Below, piece by piece: positions 52,599 through 60,051 of a stretch of 64,000 nucleotides of DNA. The notes beneath the pieces were generated by a model. The model did no database searches, was not told where the DNA came from, and saw only the letters and a program-made list of their open reading frames with translations. Source of the DNA: CAYVUB01 sp964454675 (GTDB lineage Bacteria; Bacteroidota; Bacteroidia; Flavobacteriales; Flavobacteriaceae); NCBI GenBank assembly GCA_964454675.1, contig CAYVUB010000002.1, forward strand, positions 1-64,000. Reading direction: 5' to 3'. The stretch's first letter is position 1. The number at the start of each line of letters is the position of its first letter. Position numbers and translations under genes: made by a program.

Positions 52599-52664
52599 TA
52601 TGTCTTTGAAGTTGTTGGCAAACAAGTAGTTTCTACAATACAAAAATATAACCAGACAGACTGA
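52599..52664 (+). pseudogene. Decayed fragment of a type IX (type A) sorting domain
   Basis: Reads YVFEVVGKQVVSTIQKYNQTD then TGA. The pattern (hydrophobic strand, x-G-K-Q-V-V, then NQT-D) resembles the start of a T9SS type A C-terminal domain, which normally continues for another 35 or so residues. No start codon or upstream domain in frame. Identification is by pattern only, so modest confidence; alternatively it is chance. Confidence 0.4.
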
Positions 52665-52681
52665 TACATTTTCAAAATACG

Positions 52682-52689
52682 TATCTTTG
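52682..52689 (+). promoter_or_regulatory. -7 promoter box of the MscS-type gene
   Basis: TATCTTTG, perfect TAnnTTTG, 20 nt before the ATG at 52710. No -33 TTG seen. Confidence 0.6.
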
Positions 52690-52709
52690 AAAACGAATTT
52701 GTATCATCA

Positions 52710-54485
52710 ATGCCTATATTTTTCAGCAAACATATTGTTTTAAGAGCCCTGTTACCTGTTTTTGTTCTTGTTGCTACAAGTCATATTGCCTATTCGCAGG
52801 ATGACAGTACAGCAGTTGCACAAATGCGCAAAGAGCTGGAGCTGGTAAAAACCCTGCGTCAAAAAGATTCTATAAAAATTGTGCTCTTGTTGGAAGAGTT
52901 CAGGAATTTAATGCAGGCAGAAAAAGCACTTGTCACAGATTCTGACAGTAAAACCGACTCGGTACTGCTCAAACAAAAGGAAGAAATTGAAAAGTTGAGA
53001 GGCAGCATCAAAGGAGTTCCTGTGGTGTTTTATGCCGATACGCTGTTTTCTGTTCATACCTCTTTAGGACCATACAATGCTGAGCTTAGGGTAAAAAACA
53101 TTCATGAAAAATTAAATCAGCTGTACCATAAACCGTTTTTCTTTTCAGATTCTCTTAAGGTTAAAAACACCAATGGTTTTCTGAATATCAACTATCAGGA
53201 TGAAATTATTACGGGAATTACATTGACCGATGCGCTCTGGGCAGGCGTGAGTATGGAAGAACTGGCAGACCGGCATACGGAAGCCATCAAAAAAACAATC
53301 GTAAAATACCGAAAGGAAAACAGCCTCAAAAATAATCTTCTCAGAATAGGCGAATTGCTGCTTATTCTTACTGTTTTTATAGGAATTATATGGGTAATCA
53401 ACCGTTTATTCAAATTTATAGAGACATCATTTTTTACACCCAATAACCGTTTTTTACGCAGAATAGCCGTTCGTAATTATGAATTGTTAAGTAAAGAACG
53501 GCTTTTGGTTATGTTCCGCAGGGTTCTGTTTATTATAAAAGTTTTATTGATATTCTTGTTACTGATAACAGTAATTCCTATAGCATTCAGTATTTTTCCT
53601 TCTACGCAAAACTGGTCAGAAACCATCCGCGAGTGGGTTTGGGATCCTGTAAAACTTGTAGGCGCAGGGATATTGGGCTATCTTCCTAAGTTGATGACCA
53701 TTATCGTTATTATTGTTATCGCACGGTATTTACTGCGGTTATTGCGGTTTTTTTCTTTGGAAATAGAACGGGGCGTATTGACCATCAGGGGTTTTTACCC
53801 CGAATGGGCACGAACCACCTATTTGCTGGTTCGTTTTGCATTTCTCATATTGGTACTGGTGTTTGTTTTTCCGTATCTGCCGGGTTCTGACAGTGATGTT
53901 TTTAAAGGTGTATCGGTATTTCTGGGGATTCTTATTTCTATCGGATCGTCATCTGCCATTGCCAATGCTATTGCCGGACTGGTCATTACCTATATGCGGT
54001 CGTTTAAGCTGGGAGACTGGATAAAAACAGACGGCGTTACCGGAATTGTCATTGAAAAAAATGCTCTGGTAACGAGATTAAAGACGATTAACAATGAAGA
54101 TGTATCTGTTCCTAATTCCGCAGTGTTGAGTGGTGCAACCATCAATTACACGTCCATAGGCTGCGCAGAAGGGCTTGTTATTACGGCACAGGTTAAGGTA
54201 AGGTATGATTATCCGTATGATATTGTAGAAAAACTGCTGCTTGATGCGGCGTTACAAACCAAAGACATTTCAGAAAAACCGAATCCGTATGTGTTTCAAC
54301 TGGCTCTTGAGGATATTAATGCCGTGTACGAAATTAATGCGTTTACGTTCGTGCCACATAATATGTACTTCATAAAATCAGACCTTATAAAAAATATTCA
54401 GGATGTGTTCCGTAAGGCCGATGTGGAAATTTTCTCAACACAATATATCGAAATCAGAACAGCCGGTGAAAAAACAAAAAAGTAA
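52710..54485 (+). CDS. MscS-family mechanosensitive ion channel with periplasmic extension
   Basis: 591 aa. A signal-like N-terminus (ends IAYSQD) leads a periplasmic region with a coiled coil (about 35-105), then membrane helices near 213-235, 270-300, 320-345, 370-395 and 400-430. The MscS pore and beta domain follow: SSAIANAIAGLVITYMRSFKLGDWI (about 416-440), then GVTGIVIEKNALVTRLKTINNEDVSVPNS (in parts) and a C-terminal alpha/beta domain. A pressure-release valve under osmotic downshift is the known role. Alternatively a signalling-type MscS-like protein. Confidence 0.9.
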   Translation: MPIFFSKHIVLRALLPVFVLVATSHIAYSQDDSTAVAQMRKELELVKTLRQKDSIKIVLLLEEFRNLMQAEKALVTDSDSKTDSVLLKQKEEIEKLRGSIKGVPVVFYADTLFSVHTSLGPYNAELRVKNIHEKLNQLYHKPFFFSDSLKVKNTNGFLNINYQDEIITGITLTDALWAGVSMEELADRHTEAIKKTIVKYRKENSLKNNLLRIGELLLILTVFIGIIWVINRLFKFIETSFFTPNNRFLRRIAVRNYELLSKERLLVMFRRVLFIIKVLLIFLLLITVIPIAFSIFPSTQNWSETIREWVWDPVKLVGAGILGYLPKLMTIIVIIVIARYLLRLLRFFSLEIERGVLTIRGFYPEWARTTYLLVRFAFLILVLVFVFPYLPGSDSDVFKGVSVFLGILISIGSSSAIANAIAGLVITYMRSFKLGDWIKTDGVTGIVIEKNALVTRLKTINNEDVSVPNSAVLSGATINYTSIGCAEGLVITAQVKVRYDYPYDIVEKLLLDAALQTKDISEKPNPYVFQLALEDINAVYEINAFTFVPHNMYFIKSDLIKNIQDVFRKADVEIFSTQYIEIRTAGEKTKK

Positions 54486-54491
54486 TGATGA

Positions 54492-54992
54492 TTAGGTAAT
54501 TGATATAGGTAATTCCATCAAATAATCATCCATTATAAAACCATTGCCAATATCGATTTTTAGTTCTTTCTCAATGGTAAAACCTTGTTTTTTGTACCAG
54601 TGTATCGTGTTTAGGTTGTACTTGTTTACCGTGAGCCATAAGATTTTATAACTGCGCTTTTTGGTTTCGCCAACAGCAAAATCCATCAGTTGTTTTCCCA
54701 ATTGTAATCCTCTGTAGCCGGTATCCATATAAATTTTGCTCAGCATCATTTTTTGTTCCGCAGTATCGGGAACCAATGCCAGATAGCCGCAAGGCGTTTC
54801 GTTATGGAGCATTAAGAAATAGGCATATCCGTTTTCAATTTGTTGGGAAATAGCTTTAACACTTTGAAATTTTTCCAACATATAATCGACCTGTTCCTGC
54901 CCGATAATAGGAACATAATGCTGGTTCCAGATGGTATGAGCCAATCTGGCAGTGGTTTTAATATGAGCGGTTGATGTAACTGGAATTATCAA
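54492..54992 (-). CDS. GNAT family N-acetyltransferase
   Basis: 166 aa. The acetyl-CoA binding motif is YRGLQLGKQLMDFA (about 100-113), preceded by strand LSKIYMDTGY and followed by LWLTVNKYNLNTIHWYKKQGF, all typical of GNAT folds. The start codon is TTG (54990-54992); family members begin about here and there is no ATG before residue 38. Convergent with the MscS gene (6 nt between stops). Acceptor unknown. Confidence 0.87.
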   Translation of the reverse strand: MIIPVTSTAHIKTTARLAHTIWNQHYVPIIGQEQVDYMLEKFQSVKAISQQIENGYAYFLMLHNETPCGYLALVPDTAEQKMMLSKIYMDTGYRGLQLGKQLMDFAVGETKKRSYKILWLTVNKYNLNTIHWYKKQGFTIEKELKIDIGNGFIMDDYLMELPISIT

Positions 54993-55097
54993 GGTTTATA
55001 AAGATTACTTTAGTACACGACAAAAAATCACACCTGCAGATTATTCATCTTGATTACAGTGAGTTATAAATATTTGTGCTCTAAGTGGCTAATATTT

Positions 55098-55161
55098 TTA
55101 TCTCGTAAAGCCGCCAGGATGCAAAGCGATTCCTTTAGCGACTCTGCGGCTTTGTGAGAGA
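55098..55161. repeat. Dispersed palindromic intergenic repeat, copy 2
   Basis: Left arm TCTCGTAAAGCCGC and right arm GCGGCTTTGTGAGA are inverted complements with two non-Watson-Crick positions. The inner part holds GCAAAGCG and CGACTCTGCGG. It shares its CGCAAAG/CTTTGCG-type content with copy 1 at 25500-25576. The 285-bp gap around it (54993-55277) holds nothing else except the promoter at its right end. Confidence 0.65.
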
Positions 55162-55263
55162 TTTAAATTTATCTCTGTGAGTTGCAAAAGTACAGAAAGA
55201 AGTTATATATCAACCGTGTTGACATAGTTTTCTGTCAGAATTTTTTGTAACCATATTCTTTGT

Positions 55264-55271
55264 TATCTTTG
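55264..55271 (+). promoter_or_regulatory. -7 promoter box of the HMG-CoA lyase gene
   Basis: TATCTTTG, perfect TAnnTTTG, 6 nt before the ATG at 55278; TTTG at 55244-55247 with a 16-nt spacer may be the -33 element. Confidence 0.6.
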
Positions 55272-55277
55272 ATGTTG

Positions 55278-56138
55278 ATGAACAGTATTAAAATCATAGA
55301 ATGTCCGCGCGATGCCATGCAAGGTATCAAGGCGTTTATTCCTACGCAAAAAAAGGTGCAATACATACAGTCGTTGCTGCGTGTGGGCTTTGACACGATT
55401 GATTTTGGCAGTTTTGTATCGCCAAAAGCCATTCCGCAAATGGTAGATACGGCAGCCGTTTTAGCACAACTCGATTTATCAAAAACTACCAGTAAACTTC
55501 TGGCTATTATTGCCAATACGCGTGGTGCTGAAGATGCGTGTCAATATGCGCCCATCAACTATTTGGGTTATCCGTTTTCCATTTCCGAAAATTTCCAGAT
55601 GCGTAACACACATAAAACCATTGCTGAATCGGTTGTGACGTTACAGGAAATTTTGGATGTTGCTAATGCAGCCAACAAAGAAGTTGTGGTGTATATTTCT
55701 ATGGGGTTCGGGAATCCGTATGGTGATCCTTGGAATGTGGAAATCGTAGGCGAATGGACCGAAAAACTATCGGCCTTGGGAGTCAAAATTTTATCGTTGA
55801 GCGATACCGTTGGCAGTTCAAATCCTGAAAGTATTAACTATTTGTTTTCAAATTTAATACCCAAATATCCGCACATAGAATTTGGTGCGCATTTGCATAC
55901 CACACCAACGACTTGGTTTGAAAAAGTAGATGCGGCTTATAACGCCGGATGCAAACGTTTTGATGGCGCTATACAAGGTTTTGGCGGCTGCCCAATGGCA
56001 AAAGATGAACTTACCGGCAATATGCCTACCGAAAAACTGATGTCATATTTTACAACCAAACAGCTTAATCCGCTTAATGCACTTAGTTTTGAAAGCTCTC
56101 ATAATGAGGCGACAAAAATTTTTAGTGTGTATCATTGA
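55278..56138 (+). CDS. Hydroxymethylglutaryl-CoA lyase
   Basis: Cleaves HMG-CoA to acetoacetate and acetyl-CoA in leucine breakdown or ketone metabolism. 286 aa TIM-barrel of the DRE-TIM superfamily: IIECPRDAMQGI (catalytic Arg-Asp), GFDTIDFGSFVSPKAIPQM, LSLSDTVGSSNP, GAHLHTTP (metal His pair) and the active-site cysteine loop GFGGCPMAKDELTGNMPTE. The frame runs back to 55260, but the -7 box excludes that; MNSIKIIECPRD at 55278 is the family-like start. Slightly shorter than the roughly 300-residue animal enzyme. Confidence 0.93.
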   Translation: MNSIKIIECPRDAMQGIKAFIPTQKKVQYIQSLLRVGFDTIDFGSFVSPKAIPQMVDTAAVLAQLDLSKTTSKLLAIIANTRGAEDACQYAPINYLGYPFSISENFQMRNTHKTIAESVVTLQEILDVANAANKEVVVYISMGFGNPYGDPWNVEIVGEWTEKLSALGVKILSLSDTVGSSNPESINYLFSNLIPKYPHIEFGAHLHTTPTTWFEKVDAAYNAGCKRFDGAIQGFGGCPMAKDELTGNMPTEKLMSYFTTKQLNPLNALSFESSHNEATKIFSVYH

Positions 56139-56150
56139 GTTAGCTATAAT

Positions 56151-56690
56151 ATGAAGAGGAATATAATTCTATTGCTGATGTTGAGTTTTAACTTTGGATT
56201 TACACAAGGTGAGCTTCCTTTTTTTGAGCAAATTGCATTTGACTTATATAAAGATTCAATAATTCAAAAGCATCCTGTTGATAAAAGAATTAAAATAACA
56301 AAATTCGCAACGGATTTACATACTGATAAATGGTATAGGTTTTCAGTTACTGAATGTTTAACGGGAAAATCTATGATAGATGGAAAAGAATTGGAAGTTT
56401 TTAATATTTATGCTTTACAGCAACAAATGAATATTGATTCGCCAAAGTATGAAATGAATTACAATAGAGTGAATAAAAAACAATTTAAGATAAAGAACTC
56501 GAAGACTAGTAGTTATCCATACTTGCGAATTTCACAACCATATCATAAAATTAATAATTTTGAGGAATTTTATATAAACGTAATTGAGTATCATAAAAAT
56601 TGGAGTATAACTTACTTTGTCATAATTGACAAAACAGGAAAAATGAAAAAGTGGTGCAGAGATAATGATATAGAGATATTAGTTCATTAA
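56151..56690 (+). CDS. Secreted hypothetical protein, AT-rich
   Basis: 179 aa. Signal peptide (about 1-19, ending FGFTQG). The mature part is basic, tyrosine- and lysine-rich, with no motif that I recognise; it contains strand-like segments WYRFSVTECLTGK and FYINVIEYHKNWSITYFVIID. The gene starts 13 nt after the HMG-CoA lyase stop on the same strand, so it may be co-transcribed, but its base composition is clearly more AT-rich than its neighbours, which suggests later acquisition. No function claimed. Confidence 0.65.
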   Translation: MKRNIILLLMLSFNFGFTQGELPFFEQIAFDLYKDSIIQKHPVDKRIKITKFATDLHTDKWYRFSVTECLTGKSMIDGKELEVFNIYALQQQMNIDSPKYEMNYNRVNKKQFKIKNSKTSSYPYLRISQPYHKINNFEEFYINVIEYHKNWSITYFVIIDKTGKMKKWCRDNDIEILVH

Positions 56691-56759
56691 AATGATTGTT
56701 GTATAAATAATGACAGTCAATTTTTCATAATAATTTATAACACTTATATAACCAATAGT

Positions 56760-56804
56760 CGCAATTAAAATTGTACTTTTGCGTGCAATTAAAACGTAAT
56801 TGCG
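56760..56804 (+). promoter_or_regulatory. guaB promoter with inverted-repeat operator candidate
   Basis: -7 box TACTTTTG at 56774-56781 (perfect TAnnTTTG). CGCAATTA (56760-56767) and TAATTGCG (56797-56804) form a perfect 8-bp inverted pair around it, and GCAATTAAAA is directly repeated at 56761-56770 and 56785-56794. The right arm ends at the base before the ATG. Confidence 0.55.
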
Positions 56805-58277
56805 ATGATATCCCATCAAAACAAAATAGTAGGTGAAGGTTTAACCTACGATGATGTCCTGTTAATTCCTGCATATTCTGAAATACTTCCGCGCGAGGTT
56901 AACATCCAAACCAAATTCACAAAAAACATTACCATCAACGTTCCTATCGTATCGGCAGCTATGGATACCGTTACCGAAAGCACGATGGCAATAGCAATGG
57001 CTCGTGAAGGTGGCATAGGCGTGCTTCATAAAAACATGACCATTGCCAATCAAGCCAATGAAGTGCGTAAAGTAAAACGTGCCGAAAGCGGTATGATTAC
57101 CGATCCTGTCACGCTTAATCTAAAGGCAACCGTACAGGATGCCAAACAAAACATGGCAGAATACGGTATAGGCGGTATCCCGATTGTAGATGATAAAGGA
57201 ACACTCAAAGGCATTGTTACCAACAGGGATTTACGTTTTGAGAAAAACAACGCACGTTCTATTACAGAAGTGATGACAGCCGAAAATCTGGTTACGGCAC
57301 CTGTAGGTACATCTCTGCAAGAAGCCGAAACTATCCTTCAAAAAAACAAAATAGAAAAGCTTCTGATAGTTGCAGAAGATTATAAACTTGCAGGATTAAT
57401 CACCTTTAGAGATATTACCAAACTCACCCAAAAACCTATTTCCAATAAGGATAGTTTAGGGCGTTTGCGTGTTGCAGCAGCTGTTGGTGTGACACCAGAT
57501 GTGATTGATAGGGTAGAAGCTCTTGTAAAATCAGGTGTTGATGCTGTGGTGATTGATACCGCTCACGGACATACTAAAGGTGTGGTAAGCATTTTAAAAG
57601 CCATCAAACAAAAGTTTCCATCTTTGGAAGTTATTGTAGGAAATATTGCCACAGGCGAAGCAGCAAAATATTTGGTTGAAGCCGGTGCCGATGCCGTAAA
57701 AGTAGGGATTGGTCCGGGTTCAATATGTACCACACGTGTGGTGGCAGGTGTAGGCTTTCCTCAGTTTTCGGCGGTGTTGGAAGTGGCTGCTGCCATAAAA
57801 GGCAGCGGTGTTCCTGTAATTGCCGATGGAGGTATCCGTTATACAGGTGATATCCCGAAGGCTATCGCCGCAGGTGCCGATACCGTGATGTTGGGTTCGT
57901 TATTGGCAGGCACCAAAGAATCCCCGGGCGAAACCATCATTTACGAAGGTCGTAAGTTTAAATCCTACCGTGGTATGGGTTCTGTAGAAGCGATGGAAGA
58001 AGGTAGTAAAGACCGTTATTTTCAGGATGTTGAGGACGATATTAAAAAATTGGTTCCCGAAGGTATTGTAGGTCGTGTGCCGTATAAAGGTGATTTGTAT
58101 GAAAGTATCCACCAGTTTATTGGCGGTTTGCGTGCCGGTATGGGCTATTGTGGTGCAAAAGATATTGCAACCTTGCAGGAAACCGGACAGTTTGTAAAAA
58201 TCACTGCCAGCGGTATCAATGAAAGTCATCCGCATGATGTGACGATTACCAAGGAAGCACCTAATTACTCAAGATAA
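56805..58277 (+). CDS. guaB: IMP dehydrogenase
   Basis: First committed step of GMP synthesis: oxidises IMP to XMP with NAD+. 490 aa, usual length. Barrel entry VGEGLTYDDVLLIPAYSEILPREV, VSAAMDTVTES, two CBS domains inserted at about 95-205 (GIVTNRDLRF and GLITFRDITK), catalytic Cys308 in GIGPGSICTTRVV, IADGGIRYTGD, and the flap YRGMGSVEAM. Followed by a clear terminator. Candidate purine-responsive control through the inverted repeat at its promoter is inference. Confidence 0.97.
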   Translation: MISHQNKIVGEGLTYDDVLLIPAYSEILPREVNIQTKFTKNITINVPIVSAAMDTVTESTMAIAMAREGGIGVLHKNMTIANQANEVRKVKRAESGMITDPVTLNLKATVQDAKQNMAEYGIGGIPIVDDKGTLKGIVTNRDLRFEKNNARSITEVMTAENLVTAPVGTSLQEAETILQKNKIEKLLIVAEDYKLAGLITFRDITKLTQKPISNKDSLGRLRVAAAVGVTPDVIDRVEALVKSGVDAVVIDTAHGHTKGVVSILKAIKQKFPSLEVIVGNIATGEAAKYLVEAGADAVKVGIGPGSICTTRVVAGVGFPQFSAVLEVAAAIKGSGVPVIADGGIRYTGDIPKAIAAGADTVMLGSLLAGTKESPGETIIYEGRKFKSYRGMGSVEAMEEGSKDRYFQDVEDDIKKLVPEGIVGRVPYKGDLYESIHQFIGGLRAGMGYCGAKDIATLQETGQFVKITASGINESHPHDVTITKEAPNYSR

Positions 58278-58284
58278 AAAACTT

Positions 58285-58320
58285 AAAAAGAGTAGTCAGG
58301 ATAAAGGCTACTCTTTTTTT
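58285..58320. terminator. Intrinsic terminator after guaB
   Basis: Perfect arms AAAAAGAGTAG (58285-58295) and CTACTCTTTTT (58308-58318) with a 12-nt loop and T-run. It overlaps the stop of the convergent DUF1456 gene, so it may serve both. Confidence 0.85.
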
Positions 58321-58556
58321 ATGCCCGAATTTTTCTGTGGCATCGGTCCGCGTAAATGGATGACCAATCCGTTGAGAAAATTACGTAGTATCTGGTCGCC
58401 GCATTCCATATATTTTGGATGGTCTTCATTTCTGAAAAACGCCCCAAGCTCACTTTTTGAAATCCTGAAATCTACAAGTTCAAGGATTTTTACAATCTCA
58501 TCATCCCGAAGCTTTAATGCTACCCTTAGTTTTTTTAAAATATCGTTATTGGTCAT
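58308..58556 (-). CDS. DUF1456 (YehS-like) protein
   Basis: 82 aa. MTNNDILKKLRVALKLRDDEIVKILELVDF and ISKSELGAFFRNEDHPKYMECGDQILRNFLNGL are hallmarks of DUF1456, here a single repeat unit plus tail where YehS has two. The frame extends to 58622 but overlaps the upstream esterase; the ATG at 58556 gives the family start and a 50-nt gap. Small helical cytosolic protein of unknown function. Confidence 0.82.
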   Translation of the reverse strand: MTNNDILKKLRVALKLRDDEIVKILELVDFRISKSELGAFFRNEDHPKYMECGDQILRNFLNGLVIHLRGPMPQKNSGIKKE

Positions 58557-58606
58557 TGTTGTTGAGTTATTAAACTGTTTAATGCGACTGTAGCTGAAAC
58601 GGAAAA

Positions 58607-59410
58607 CTAATCCACAAGCCATTGATAAGCTTCAGGAAACTCATTGCTCCAGAAGCTTTCATTGTGTTCGCCGCCTTCTACAATCTTATTTATAATCTGT
58701 TTGCTGTCCACACCTTTTTGAATAAGCAAATCTACCATTTTTTGCAGGTCTGCAACAGCGGTTTCACTTTCTTTCGTACCCATAAGAAAATAGAACTTTG
58801 AGGTTGCGGGAATATCTGCTTCACTCGCAAAGCCGTAAATTTGTCCACTAAACCAGAATGATGGCGAAAACACACCGGCTTTTCCAAATGTTTCCGGATA
58901 TTTTACCGCAGCATAAAAAGATATGAGTCCGCCAAGAGACGACCCAAATATTGTTGTATGTTGCGGTTCAGTGCGTGTTCTGTATGTGCTGTCTATTTTA
59001 GGTTTAAGAGTTTTTATTATAAAATCAAGATAGGCATCGCCTTTTCCGCCTCCATATTTTTCGTTAGGGTATGGTGTTAATTCTTCTATACGTTTTTCAT
59101 TGCCATGTTCGATACCTACAATAATGCTTTCGGGTTGAGAGCTACTGTCCAGATATTCGTCAATTTTCCATTCACCCGCATAAGAGGTATATGCATCAAA
59201 TAAATTTTGCGCATCATGCATATATATGATAGGATACGCTTTTTCCGAATTTTCATAATTTTTAGGTAAATACACCCAAATCGTGCGTTCTGCCTGTAAT
59301 TGAGGTGCTTCAATAGTGAATTTTGTAACCTGCTGCGATGCAGTTGTTTGTGAGAAAAATCGGATACTAAAAAAACAAAATGCACTTAATATAATGACTT
59401 TAAAACGCAT
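58607..59410 (-). CDS. Secreted alpha/beta-hydrolase, esterase D / Fes-like family
   Basis: 267 aa. Signal peptide (about 1-21, IRFFSQ). Alpha/beta hydrolase with nucleophile elbow GSSLGG (Ser about 158), the early motif YPIIYMHDAQNLFD and EWKIDEYLD, and a late EGGEHNESFW carrying the probable catalytic His. This is the putative-esterase family that includes enterochelin esterase-like and feruloyl esterase-like enzymes, so the substrate is open. Followed by the DUF1456 gene on the same strand. Confidence 0.87.
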   Translation of the reverse strand: MRFKVIILSAFCFFSIRFFSQTTASQQVTKFTIEAPQLQAERTIWVYLPKNYENSEKAYPIIYMHDAQNLFDAYTSYAGEWKIDEYLDSSSQPESIIVGIEHGNEKRIEELTPYPNEKYGGGKGDAYLDFIIKTLKPKIDSTYRTRTEPQHTTIFGSSLGGLISFYAAVKYPETFGKAGVFSPSFWFSGQIYGFASEADIPATSKFYFLMGTKESETAVADLQKMVDLLIQKGVDSKQIINKIVEGGEHNESFWSNEFPEAYQWLVD

Positions 59411-59553
59411 GATTTTTGAGCTTTGTAAAATGATGAAAGTGCAATATTACCGATTAAATACCAATTATTTTTCGATAAGTTACAAAATATCAACGATTAT
59501 AACATTTTTAAACTACCTAATTTTATAACTGAAAATTAATCCTCCCTTGAACT

Positions 59554-59955
59554 ATGATAAATCGCGCTGAAAAATTGAGTTTGCTGTCTGAAATGATTGC
59601 GTTTGCTCAAACCGACGATAATATAAAATCCATTGAATATAAATTTCTTTTGGGTGTTGCAAAACAATTAGAGATTTCTCAGGAAGATTTTGATTATTTA
59701 ATAAAATATCCTGTTAACTATGTACATCTAAAATCGCATAGTGAACGCATTGTGCAATTTCACAGATTGGTATTGCTGATGAATCTTGATAAAGAAATTA
59801 CCAATAAGGAATTGGTCAAACTTCACAATTTTGGTTTGCGTATGGGATTGAGCCACGAGTCTATTAACCGTGTACTGGATTTAATGGAAAGTTTCCCTAA
59901 CAAAATAGTTCCGCCGGATTTTCTTATAGATATCTTTAAAGTGCAGTATAATTAA
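59554..59955 (+). CDS. TerB-like small helical protein
   Basis: 133 aa, all-helical. The opening RAEKLSLLSEMIAFAQTDDNIKSIEYKFLLGVAKQLEIS resembles TerB-type domains (acidic helix pair, Ala/Leu-rich). No signal peptide or membrane segment. It is next to uvrB (convergent), a pairing I recall in flavobacteria where it has been given misleading excinuclease names. Role unknown. Confidence 0.72.
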   Translation: MINRAEKLSLLSEMIAFAQTDDNIKSIEYKFLLGVAKQLEISQEDFDYLIKYPVNYVHLKSHSERIVQFHRLVLLMNLDKEITNKELVKLHNFGLRMGLSHESINRVLDLMESFPNKIVPPDFLIDIFKVQYN

Positions 59956-59964
59956 CTTGTCGTT

Positions 59965-60029
59965 TGTCATGCCGAGGGACTTGAGGCATCTGGATTTCCC
60001 GACTTCGCTGCGCTACGCTCTAAATGACA
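59965..60029. repeat. Dispersed intergenic repeat with TGTCAT/ATGACA ends
   Basis: 65 bp bounded by TGTCAT (59965-59970) and ATGACA (60024-60029), inner part GCCGAGGGAC and TTCGCTGCGCTACGCTC. It resembles the GTCAT-CTGAGCG repeats dispersed between Bacteroidota genes and fills the gap between convergent genes. Confidence 0.5.
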
Positions 60030-60051
60030 TTCAACATTAAAACATTACGAC

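Noticed and set aside
58557..58622. Longer start for the DUF1456 protein
   Set aside because: It overlaps the esterase stop and adds residues not seen at the family N-terminus.
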